Below are positions 1 through 11,900 of a stretch of 64,000 nucleotides of DNA, piece after piece. Source of the stretch: Manduca sexta (lineage: Eukaryota; Arthropoda; Insecta; Lepidoptera; Sphingidae). The notes under the pieces were generated by a model. The model had not been told where the DNA came from. It worked only from the letters and a program-made list of their open reading frames with translations, and made no database searches. Every line of letters begins with the position of its first letter. Within the stretch, counting starts at the first letter, position 1. The position numbers and the translations under genes are program-made. The stretch lies in contig NC_051126.1 in NCBI RefSeq assembly GCF_014839805.1, forward strand, positions 8,254,609 to 8,318,608. Direction: 5' to 3'.

Positions 1-2271
1 TATCTCGGTTTTGTTCTTCACGCAGGCGGTTATTATTTATCAAGTTTAATGAGTTCGATTTTATTCGACAGAATTGTATTTTTATTTTATTATTTTGTAC
101 GTAGTTTCTGTTATACTATTTTGCTTTAATATAAATGTATTTCTTTATTTTGGGGGGAAAAAAACCAACCGTCAAAGTATAGTGGTTACTCAATCATACT
201 TATTTGTTTAAAAACCAAGAGAAACAATAAATTCTCAAACACATAACATCACGCCACCCCATAGACACACATCTTAAGAACAACACATGTCATGATTACT
301 AAGTATGCTAAATACCATATAACAGAAGTAGAAAAAATTATAAACTTGAAAATATTTTGATGTCTTAACTTTCTTGCATGTGCATTTAGCACGCATAACT
401 TAATGCGCGCTTAAATTATATAAAAGTAACTTAAACATGCTAAGTTTCACAATTCAAACATACTTTGCCAGTATATTTATAACATTTTATTACAAATCGA
501 TTCAAACATGTAATAAATACACAATATAGTTATTATACAATCAAATAAATAAAAATGACGGCCCAAGGTATTAACAGTTCTGCAATACTAAAATTATTGC
601 GATATTATAACTGCAAGTGAGTTAATCGCCAATCACTTTTTTATCCATCGTTTACACAATTACATCCTATACACTTAGTGCATTTATGAAAGTAATTTTA
701 ATTCTGTTTCCGCGTGGTTTGTAAATGTTTTTTTTTAGTTCATTGAATTGGAAATTGAAATAAAATTATTTTTCGTTTTTTTAATTTTCTCTTTTAGGGT
801 GTTGGTAGTACGAAAAGTCTAAGTTTCAATATCTACCTAAATTTTACAATATGCTTTAAAAATAACAAGGTAAAATTCTAAAAATAGTCTTATTTCAATG
901 TCTAACATCAGTGTAAACATAAAAAATAATTATGAGTTGGAAATGTAGTGTCAAAAAACAATAGTGATTACTTTATAATTTTACACATTATTAAAGACTT
1001 CGGCAAGTTTTCTGTAATGATTACAATCACATCCACCTGCAGGGCTTGGGAAGGCGTAAGAATTTAGAAAGGAAGATTATTTCATTATGTTCTGTTGAGG
1101 TATTTATATTCTTCTGATTCTCCGCCATAAATATACATAATATGTTGCATGCATTAAGAATTATATAAATAAATTAAGTAAAGATTTTTACTGTATTGCA
1201 ATTTACTAAAAAGTTTCTCATAAACTTATAAGCCATCATTAAAATTTAACACTAACTTCTCACAACATAGAAGTTAGTATCACATTCTGTAACCTACATT
1301 TCACGATATAAATCGATATAACTACTTTACACAGATAGTTTCTAAGATGATTCAAAGTAAATAGTTATTACAATCTAATAAACAATTCAATATTATATTT
1401 CTGCCACCATTTTCGTCATATGACGTGTGACGGAAGTGTTACTTTCACTTTTTGATCATAATTTATTTTGCAACTATTGAGTGTCGGCTAAGTAATTATT
1501 TTTGTTGTGATTTAGAAGGCATCAGTTGCTTCCAATGATAAAAATCTTACTTAATACTGATAACTTTATGTTGTTCTGTTTACATAATATTATAAACCCA
1601 AGATTATAACCAACTTAAAAAGGGAGGGGGTTCTCAATTAGACGTATATTTCTTTTTGTTGCAGTTACGTTGTACCATATTTTTAAAGTACCTTTATTGA
1701 ATCACATAATGGAATTGATATCCTAGAAAATTTCCTAGACTACAGCACAGCTACAAGAGAAATATTAAAATATCTATGTTCCACAATTTACTGTTTGAGA
1801 AGTAAAAGTCTATATTGTGCATTGTACAATTTCGATACTCATCATTTCATTTGACAAATCGATTATCTTGCGTTGGAATACAAAATGTATTTATTTATGT
1901 ATGTACTTTATATAGGCGGATTGATAAGTATATAGACGGACTTAATGCTAGAGACATTTTATACGACTTGACGTTAGGTTGGTGCAGGGATAAACAAGAA
2001 AACCTAAAGTAAACCTAGTAACAACCAAAATAAACGTAGAGTAAATAATAAATTATTCTAGGTTATCGCATTTAACTTAGAATTTCACTAAAAAGTCGGT
2101 TGCTTTATAGCCTCAAACTGTGCCTGACGTGCTATGACCTAATGTGCTGGTAGGAAAATGAAATGAATAGTAAAAATCGGACGCTACAATATAATAGTAT
2201 GTTTTATTTCTTCTTTAGAATTTGAATTCTCAAAATTCTTAGTCATGTCAAAATCCTGTTTCATTAGGTGA
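1..2271. other. Upstream flank, nothing recognised
   Basis: AT-rich DNA upstream of the gene. I see no convincing coding exon, RNA gene or intact mobile element. A 12-bp palindrome cgtcatatgacg occurs near 1424. A 65-codon open frame at 1815-2012 has no supporting features and is of chance length for this composition. Confidence 0.5.
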
Positions 2272-2590
2272 TATGCCAGCACACAGACACGTACGCACAC
2301 ACGGCTTTTGTCCCCGGTAAATATATCGAAAACCACATCTTAACGTTCCCTTTCTTTGTCTAAAAAACTAACACAAAACAAAACCATCATGCTTTTAGTA
2401 CTAAAGAGGTAGCAGAAGCGCAAAAAAATGAACCCACTTTTGTCAGTATGTATTCCGTCTTAGGTATTGAAGGACGAGTCTGTCCCTATATCGAGAACAA
2501 ATATCATTTTGCCTGATGGGAGATTCGAACTCGAAATCTCAGAGTGGTAACTTGACCTAGCAAGGAATACACAATACACCTGAGATGTAT
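2272..2590 (-). mobile_element. Degenerate tRNA-derived SINE (family B), interrupted
   Basis: On the + strand this reads like the reverse complement of the SINE-B copies at 53.7 and 56.5 kb. It has a tail-side piece (acacggcttttgtccccgg) near 2300. It then has gcagaagcgcaa...cccacttttgtc, a 'tattccgtc' block, and a decayed B-box block 'gattcgaactcgaaatctc' near 2523. About 90 bp of unrelated sequence separates the tail block from the rest, so the copy is old and either interrupted or rearranged. The family link comes from comparison within the window. Confidence 0.55.
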
Positions 2591-2600
2591 TAATAATATT

Positions 2601-2803
2601 ATGAATGTGGAGTGGCGACCACGAATTGGGAGACGCTGTGTAGGCAGACCCCCCACGAGATACACCGACGACCTGGTGAATGTCGCCGGAGTCCGATGGA
2701 TGAGGGCGGCCCAGAACCGGTCCCTATGGCGTTCAATGGGGGAGGCTTACATATGTCCAGCAGTCGACGATTCCCGGCTGAAATGACGATGATGATGATG
2801 ACA
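2601..2803 (+). mobile_element. 3' end of an RTE-type LINE reverse transcriptase
   Basis: An open frame from 2601 to its TGA at 2784-2786 encodes the extreme C-terminus of an RTE-like reverse transcriptase. Recognisable pieces are WRPRIGRR, VGRPPTRYTDDLV, VAGVRWMRAAQNRS and LWRSMGEAY. These match the pattern I know from insect RTE elements (GRPPTRW-TDD, W-AQDR, W-LGEA). The stop codon runs straight into a (GAT)n tail at 2785-2803, the kind of short-repeat 3' end typical of RTE/BovB elements. Everything 5' of this is missing, so it is a 5'-truncated, dead copy. It lies about 3 kb upstream of the chitinase-like promoter on the same strand and is not part of that gene. Confidence 0.8.
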
Positions 2804-3099
2804 GGACTTAAGAGTGTTTATAGATCATACTTAAACTCAAGACTATCGAAAATTAACATAAAGCTTTAGGGAACGATGTTCAGCAGGTCTTTACTCAAAG
2901 TTGGGACTAATCAGGAACAATATCTACGTGGGTATACAGTAGAACGATCCTTTAGATAATATTTAATTAAGGCTATTCTGTAACAAAATGCAGTCTCTCA
3001 AACACTGTTGCTATTCGTAGCATCGCCTGTATGAGGTCAGTTCCATCAGAAAACAACCGGATAAAAAATAGCCTATATTTCATCTAGAAGATGTTCTAC

Positions 3100-3205
3100 T
3101 TAAGTGCCATATTGCATCGAAATCTGTTCAGCTGTTTCTGCGTTTATCCTAGCAAACATCCATACATTTTCACAAACTTTCACATTTATATGTACAAAGA
3201 TAAGA
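3100..3205 (+). mobile_element. Short LINE 3'-tail-like fragment
   Basis: The block 'atcgaaatctgttcagctg' followed by 'catacattttcacaaactttcacatttata' resembles the 3' part of a common lepidopteran repeat ('aaatccgttcagccgttt...'). A related block ending 'ttttcgcaaactttcgcatttacaatattagta' occurs at about 26970-27075. Open frames of 122 and 74 codons overlap and follow this fragment (3091-3687), separated by a TAATAA double stop. I do not regard them as genes. Confidence 0.5.
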
Positions 3206-5620
3206 TTACTCGTATCTTTGTTATTGTACTCTTGTTTTATACTTTGTTTACGATCATGCCGTTTACTGAAAAGTCCTTGTACGTAAAATATTTGGCTGCA
3301 CACTTAAACTTGTTATTGTCAGCTCCAGATACAACGTGGAATGTTATTTTGCAACACGGCGACTCAAAATTAGTATCACGGTCTATTATGTCTCGAGATA
3401 TAGATCTTTATAGATTATTGTTTTATGGTTTCTTGACGTGTGGTATGATATTAATGTAATAATTGTCTCTCCTTTGTCTACTTAGGCAGCATTATGTTTA
3501 TTACTTTAGTTTAGACAAGTTGGACGATCTTTTTTCCAGATATTTTTTTTCTGTTGACAGTTGGTCAGACGTATTGTATATACTACGTATAAGATACCTA
3601 CTTAAATATAAAGTCAACCGTAGTGTAATATTTGTACGATACGATATCATTATTTCAACTGCAATATGCCGCATAATGCGGTGGTAGAGCCGTCCAAACA
3701 GAAATGTAATTTTTTACGCTCTATACTAATACAAAAAAAAAAAATATTACTTATTTTATTTTTTCCTGATATATTGTAGATTTATAAATTATGCAATCAC
3801 AAGTTATCGAAAAACATTAAATATGCTATTATCTCAAAGTCACCAACTCTACTAATTGCACCAATGTGTAAGGATTTTTAACGTAATATTAAACCTTTAG
3901 TTAGAATGAATGTATTGTAATTTGTAATGAGGCAGTCAACAAGACTAATGAACTGCAACCGCATTTTGGAAAATGTTTTGTCTCTCTCACACATAAAGCT
4001 CACATATGCAAGGGGTGAAAGGAAACGTGTATTTTTTACTTTGTCAAAAGCCTTATGAATCCTGCTTGGTTTGAGTCTTGACACTTGTTTCGGAGTCCTG
4101 ATACTTCATTTTAAATTCATTATCCCTTGTACTTCCTGTACCATTGACTTGCTATATTGGTGGTGCGTCAAATATTATTTTTATTGTATTTAATTTCCTG
4201 TATCATTTAGATAGTTTTGGACAAAAATACAAACTGTTTAACTGGACAATGTATCGTTCTCATTAGGCACTTTACGAAAAAATTGGAACAAAACTACACA
4301 TTTTTTTTAATTTTATGTCTTTTACAACTATTATTACAACTATTTCGCTTTGCACGTTTTTAATCAGGTTTCGACAAGCCATAAGGAGACAAAAACCCAT
4401 GTAATTAAAGTGCATAATAATATCGAATATAATCACATATAAATGATTTAATATGATAACCCTTATAACGAGGAAACCCAAAGTTTATATTGATTCATTT
4501 TAGTGATAAATTTATTAGCAATCTTGACAGCCATTTCAGGTATGCATACCTTTATAACTACACACTACATATTCAGTATGAATGCAATTTGTATATAATA
4601 CTATTGAAAGAAAGCTATAATATCCGTATATATTTGGGTTGAAGAAAACCACGGACGTTTGAGTTCACCCTGGTTATTAAGTAGTATGAAACTAAACATT
4701 ACTTTCCAATCGACTTTAATGTATATGGAAATTACGAGGACCACCATAGTTAGCAAAGTGATAAATTAAACTTTAAGTACCAAGATGGAAAGACTGAATT
4801 TACTTAAAACATGAATGCTATGTAGATCTTTAATGACTTCTAAGCTAAAGCCTATTTAGCTTTATCTAAAAATATCCTTATCTTATAATTTTAAATGATA
4901 AATGTGCATATTAACCTCAAGCATCAAAATGTATCCAAAAATGTTTATTTTAACCACACGTCAATTTTAAATTTAATGCGTTTTTAATTATTATCAATTT
5001 CAATTTTGTGTTGTTACGTTATAGTGTTAAGAGAAAGTGACAAAAATTATCGGCCATTAGCAATTATGGGTAAAAACCTTCTGATGAATAAATAAATGGT
5101 TGAAGGGTCGCTTAAGCAATTATGGGGACGGTAAGTGGCAGGGTAAAATTACGTAGTTCCTGGGTTGGTATTATTCTTTACCTTGATTAGTACTTTCCCA
5201 TAGTGGGACATTTGGAAAATCCGTAATAAAATATTTACTGAGGTAGGTAGTAGTAAATTGATTATTGTATATTAATGACACCAATCAATGAATGCATTAA
5301 CTTTTTCACTCCAAAGTAATAATATCAATAAGAAAGGGGTGAAAATAAAAATATTATTTTTAAATACATAACTACAATTTATTCAATGTACGACAGTAAT
5401 GTTTAGTAAAAAAAAAATGGATTTTGGTAAGGAGATGGTCAAGAATACTATTATTGGAAAGTTTTATTATTTTAAACCGTTTTTTTATTTTTGAAATTTT
5501 CTATTTAGCTGTAACATTTAGCCCATAAGACCTTTTATGACTACAAAACATAAAACCATAATAAAAGCACTCTCGTTTTTTAAACTCAATCAAAATTCAC
5601 GTCCAAGCGTCAAGACAGTT
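3206..5620. other. Upstream flank, nothing recognised
   Basis: AT-rich sequence between the LINE fragment and the promoter region. No exon, RNA gene or bounded mobile element was recognised. It may hold regulatory DNA for the downstream gene, but no specific site could be argued from sequence alone. Confidence 0.45.
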
Positions 5621-5691
5621 AGGTCCGCATATTGACTCACGCGCACACACTGAATCGTTAACAACGGCGAAACGCACCGACTTTCGGTCGC

Positions 5692-5725
5692 TCAGTCCAC
5701 GACTGTCTTTCAACCTGGACAGACG
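5692..5725 (+). promoter_or_regulatory. TATA-less Inr + DPE core promoter
   Basis: TCAGTC at 5692-5697 fits the arthropod initiator TCAKTY exactly. With its A (5694) as +1, the pentamer AGACG at 5721-5725 occupies +28 to +32 and fits the DPE consensus RGWYV at the spacing known to be required in Drosophila. No TATA-like sequence lies about 30 bp upstream. A DRE-like TATCGATT occurs at 5772-5779. The surrounding 5630-5730 is more CpG-rich than its neighbourhood. The start site is predicted from motifs and spacing, not from transcript data. Confidence 0.6.
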
Positions 5726-5923
5726 ACAGGACCGTCACAATTCAATATTCGATTAATATATACATAAAAAATATCGATTAGTTTATAGTGATCGACGATT
5801 TGTGCCTTTTTAAAACTAACGTGCGACTTTTGTGATCGACTGTACTTGTGCAGTACTGTGTTTTGTGGTGCGCAAGATTTTTTTTCGTTTTCAAGTGGAA
5901 TATTTTAGTGAAAATCCGGGAAA
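5694..5923 (+). other. 5' untranslated region of exon 1
   Basis: About 230 nt between the predicted start site and the initiator codon. There is no ATG anywhere in it, so the ATG at 5924 is the first one a scanning ribosome would meet. It also sits in a good insect context (gaaaATGg, with A at -3 and G at +4 after splicing restores TGG). Confidence 0.6.
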
Positions 5924-8900
5924 ATGGTAAGTTACTGATGTAAAAAATAATAAATCAAAAAACTTCTTTTCCGTTTGCGATTCCGATTATTTTTTTTTCA
6001 ATTCTGGTAGTATTCCGCGCAATAAAACCGTGCCGACGAAAATAAAGGTTGTTCACATACCAAAATAAATATTTTAAACATCAAGTTCGTATGCTCAGTG
6101 TCAGCCACTACTTTAGACCTTAAGCAGATAAAAGTCAATGTTGAATATATTAAATATAATTTTGTATAAGGTTTGCGTTTTATTTCTCGAACTTTAATAA
6201 CGGAGTTCGGTCATATTTCACAGTTATTGCCTATATGAATTTAGTTCTTTCTTATTTGAATTGTATTGAATAAAATATAATTCGCATAAAAATTAGGATA
6301 TTACTACATTGTATGTATTTCTACCAAAGTCATTTTATTTATTTATTTTGATTCGGTTATAATTTTGTATAGATAGGTACATAAACCAAAAAGATTCAAA
6401 GTTATTCTGCGTCCCTTAATGTAATAATTCTATGTTTAATACTTACTGGCTGAATTTATGTATCATTTATTTTTCATCACTACTATGAATATATCTATTT
6501 AAATATTATTTTTTAGTTTAACAGAATCTAATCACTTAAAGTATTATTATATATTAAATTATATATGTAAGCTTGTTAAATAAATATAATTTTACAAACT
6601 AGCGTAGGCACATAAATAAAATAGATGATTAAAAAATATATTATAAACAAAATAAATTTGTAATTGGAAATCCTTGTGATCTATATTCGAAATCCGTGAA
6701 CGTTGCGTTGCGACGCGGCGCGGCCGCCCGACAATGAACAAAAAGCCACAGTTTCTCTGAGTGAAAGTGTTGAACAATCGTCTCGTAGAAATCGGCTGTT
6801 TCGCACTGCGTACGTACTCACGGCTGTATGTGTGATTTAGTTTTTTTTCGACATATCATTTGAAACTTGGACACTTTCTTCCTTCAAACACTGTTCGTAA
6901 TCGACGAATCATATTTTGAAGTAAGCGCTTGGAAGAATATTATAATTTTGGTCAAATTTACCCTCATAGTCGACTTCCCTTTATTTTAAAAGGATTTTAT
7001 TTCAAATATTTTTTAACCAAATATATGGGATTTATGTGTTTATAAAAAGAAATTTATTTATTCTGTTCGGCTTGTCTCTTAGATTTTTTTTTTCTAATTA
7101 CTTTCACTATTAATCATACATCAGCTTCCTGTACTTTGAATGTGCTCTAATTTTTAGGGTTATCAACAGTAGTTAGATTCCTAGGCTTAATTTATAGATG
7201 TTACCTATGTACCGCAATGTATTGGAGGCGTGTTTTTATTGTATGACTCTTGACATTTAATACGTAAATAATAAACTCGAAACACCTTAAAATTGTTTAG
7301 GTATTTGAAGTGCATTTGCATTCAATTTTTCTTAACATATTGATATAAATGGTTGTAGAATCGTAAAACAATATGCCTTACATGATTTAAATATTGATTT
7401 TACGACCGAGAAACAAACAAAAACTTGCAAATATTATTCCGACGTCACCTAGAAACACTTCTATTTTTTAGTGTCAGCGGAATTAATGTCGCCAATATTT
7501 TAGAAACATACTAAAAAGGAGGTTGCCTTAAAACCGAATTTATAAAAACTAGTTCTATCGATTCTTCTAATAAAAATATAAACAAATTCTATCGATTTAA
7601 ATATTTCGTTGTGCCACGGGTATGACGGAAACCTTTACATTTTTAACTGCTGAGACAAGGTAATTAATTTCCAAGTATTCATTAATACATTTTAAAACAA
7701 CAAAGAAACAACAATTTCTTTAAAAATGAAAACCTTCTCAATCTCTCGTCTTTTTTATTTCGTACGGCAGATCAAGCAATCCATGTCTACAAGTTTTGCT
7801 ACTTCAAACCCATTGTTCCGGCATTGGATGTTACCCCATGTCAAACAGTTAGTATAGGTACTTCTAGTTATAAATACTTCTGCTTCTTCCTTCTTCAGAA
7901 CTGTGATACATACATAAAATATAGTGGGGGGCCCAATTCCGTCTACGGGCAAATCAGTCTTTCAGCAATTACGAAGATTCTATTTGAAGCACAGTTTTGG
8001 TAGGGTAAACAGCATATTTATTTACTATTTTACCAACAGCTGTCTTTGGATTAGAATGCCAGTAATTCCAAAAAGACGGATATGCCCCCGTAGACGGAAT
8101 AGCCCCCTAACTATACTTATTTAATTTATAATATTATACATAATTTAAATTGTAACTCAGTTTTCACTATGAACACAGCCAGTGTTAGTTTTTCATTAAA
8201 AATATTTCGGTCCAATATAAGCGACTCTAAAAATGTATTTTTCTATGTTATAACAAAATTTCGTAACATTTTAAACGAATATGCAGAGATAGTTATCCAC
8301 AAGGCGTTTTCCATTTTAAAATACGACATTTTTATGCTTAAGCGGGTAAAGCATCGTGTAATTTTAAAAACCTGCACATTTTTACTGGCAGAGACCCAAT
8401 TCCAAACGGTTATAAATCGTTCGAGAAATTAATTATATATAAATTTACTTTCAGGTTTTGTTTTGGGGTTAATTAATTTCCATAGAGTTAAATCACGTTA
8501 TAATTAATGCTGAGGTTCAGTTTACATATTTTATTATATCGGTGTGAGATACATCGAGTTTAGTCGTACGCGAAAAACATTGCAGTTAAGGAAAACTAGG
8601 CGTACATTTTAGTACATGGAGAGTTTGCAGTTGCAAACAGGACTCTATCACGAAGGTTTTGTATACACTTTTAGTTATTATTATTTGTTAGGTTTTTTAT
8701 GTTTTCGTAAATAATGACGTGATTATTCATATTATAGTTGAATAAAATCATAGTCCTTTAAAATTCGAGTGACAATACTTCCAAATTTTAATTATAGGAT
8801 TCCGTTAGTGATTTTTACTCCAAACAAAGACGTTTTAAGATTAGACACGATGATGTTATTGATAAATGATAAATATATATTTTTCTCCTGTATCAATAAA

Positions 8901-11900
8901 TGTAAAATTTTCATGGTGTATTTGAATTATTAATCGGTGTCTCGTATTAATTAGTCAACGAAGCCACAAAGATTAGACATGTTATTGATAAATCAAAATA
9001 TATTTTTTCATGTGTAAAGAAATGTAAAAATTTAATGGTGTATTTGAATTATTAATCGGTATCTCGTACCAATTAGTAGATGAAAACACAAAACGCGGGT
9101 CACTAAAGCCAGAATAAATACTTGTAACAATAAAATTATGTAAATTTGTTTGCAAATACGAAGTAATAGTTTCGAAATCGGCTGTTCACATGTCCCAAAT
9201 AAGCGTGTGCATCTTGTTTGCTTTCAACATATTTTATTTTTACTATATTGGCATTATTGTTTCGCCATTATAACAAATGTGTTCTAAATGCCTTCTTGAA
9301 TATCAATAATAAGATCTTACCTCAATTTATTTTAAGCAAGTTGTAGGTCTCTTGTATTGGAGAGTCGATAGCGGTCGAAATATAAAAATTTGCTTACAAA
9401 CAGAACTAGTTATTAAAAAACGTATTTTAGCATATTAGCTATTGTAGCTGAACAAATTAAAAACTTTTTTACACATTAACTTCAATCAAAATATTTAGTT
9501 TTCTTTATTTAAAATAAAGTAAGTAAGCCCTTTAAAGTCTATTTAAGTAAAGAAAAAACGATTGAAATAATGACACAAAAGTTTAAGTGCAATTTGAAAT
9601 TTAGAATTTGTTTAATTACTTTTGTGATTGACTGAATCTAATGTCTCAAGATTTCGAGCGCCCTGCAGTACTAAATAGAACTTAATAATGTAGTGGAATT
9701 TTAGCTAGCGTTGCAAAATATTTTCGATATCTATAATTATTTGATTAGGCTATATAATAATGTGCAGTCAGTATTATCTAAAGAATTCGACCAAAAAGAA
9801 ACAAAAATCGTTCGACTTCAAACTGATACATAAAATTAAAAAACTTTTAACAGTACAGTCATTAACAGATTCTACTATTAACAGGCTTTAGCTCCAAATT
9901 TATTAAAACTCAAAAATTATTATTAACCTTTAAAAAATTCAGAACTTAACTCTGCCTTTAAAAGCTATAAATTACTTCCTTCACTTTATTATTACTAATA
10001 TTGCTAGTCGTGGCCGCTAGTTTGTCAAAGGTCATAGCTCTATCTTAGTTATTTGCGAAAATATGTTATTGCGTTGTAGGCCCAGTCATTATTTATAAGA
10101 GTTAGGCGCTATTGGTACCCTTGGACCATAATATGAAGTCATAAATTACAAGGGAATATTGCGTGCCTCATAAGAACTTATTTAACAAGACTTATTTAGT
10201 TACATTTAGATACGGGAACATTAAGGCACCGCGCGGACGTTTCCAGCTTGTTGCCTTGAAAAAGTACACTGTTGACAGTTGCTAAAGAGACTCAAATTTC
10301 GTATAGTGTAGTGTTTCTTAACAATAATTTGAAAGCGTCTGCACGCCGCCTAAAGGGACTACAAAGTTTATTTTAGTACGGGAGAAATAGCTAATTCCTC
10401 TCGCTTAGCATTGTTCACAACTTTCTTAATAAGTTCCCGTTTGTGCGTTAAAGAATTTTACTTTCGAATTACCCTTTGTTAAGTTGTTTGTAAAGTTATT
10501 ATAATTGCCAAAGTAGACATTAAAAATCGCTTTGCGTAACGAATCATGAATATTCAAGGCAAGAACTAGTTCAAGACCGAACTTTCTTTGTTTAGCGCGG
10601 TGCAATCTGTCTGGGGATTAGGAAAGACATGATCAAATTATACAATTCGATCGTTACCATTGGATTCGTTTTGTATCGGGCCTAGAGCAGATGATTACTG
10701 TAAAATAAGTAAGTAACATCTTTTGGTTGTTTATGTTGGTTTGTGTCCTTATATTTATTTATTATCTTGTAGGTGCAATAAATATTTTTTGTATTATATT
10801 ATATATTTTGTCAAAAAAAAACAAATTGTATTAATATCTACTCATTTTTTTATAACAATCGTTTGTCGATATAGAAATCAATTTAAAATATTCTATAAAT
10901 TTGCATTTCAGAGATTATTCTAAGATGAAAACTTATTTCTTCGTGTGTTCAATTCAAATAAATCTCATTTTATGTTTGAAAAATCAGTAGGACATGTAAT
11001 TTTTATTAGACTTTCTATTGCAAAAAAAAATCAGAGACATTAAATTTTGAAAATTAGTTCCAATAATTATTCATTTCATAAACCTAAGCACACCCATACA
11101 TACAATTTTATACTGATAAAAAATGTTCTTATATACGGTTTTATTTCAAAAGTTAAATACACATATAAAGTTAGTTATATATAAATAAACCCACACTCCA
11201 ACTTCTCTGTAGAAATAATTTTACCCCACGGTTGACTAGAAGAGATCGCTCTTAGCAATAAGACCGCCTATTGTTGCACTAGCTATAGTTAATTTGTATA
11301 TAAGTTTTTTTCTTTTACTTATGTGGTGTTCAATAAAGAATTATCTATCTATATATACAACTTTATTCATATGATGGAACCATAAATGAACCAAACACTA
11401 TCTAAGAAAATATCTCAAGAGTACTCAATAATCGCTTCACTTTGTTTCGTGATGAGCACCTTCTACATTCTAAAGTGATTACACCGACATTTCCACCAGG
11501 TCAGGTCGTGAGACATCTGATCCCGACATTACCGTTAGTGGTGCAACTGTAATAACCGGGTTCATGCGAAGAACGGTCCGTGGTTACATTGATTGAAGTA
11601 TCTACTTATCCCGTTAGCCTATCAGCTTAGGGATGAGTGTTTACTCGACCTCGTTCCTATAGTTTTGTACACAGCCCTAATACTGATATTTCATATGAAT
11701 GTGTGAGTTAAAATATACTAACTCAAGATGCATTTATATAGAATAGTAATATTATTTAACACTTTTTAAATATTTGATTTTTTTACCTACTGTGTGTTTT
11801 ATTTGCAATATTTATCGAAGCCTGATATCTATATAATATCCTAAAATGATTTTGTGACATTTCATTTCATTTCATTTAAGACATTTTAAATATATGAATT

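Noticed and set aside
3091..3687. Adjacent 122- and 74-codon frames in the same phase
   Set aside because: The first overlaps a LINE-like tail. A double stop (TAATAA) separates the two. There are no splice sites or recognisable product, and the lengths are possible by chance at this AT content.
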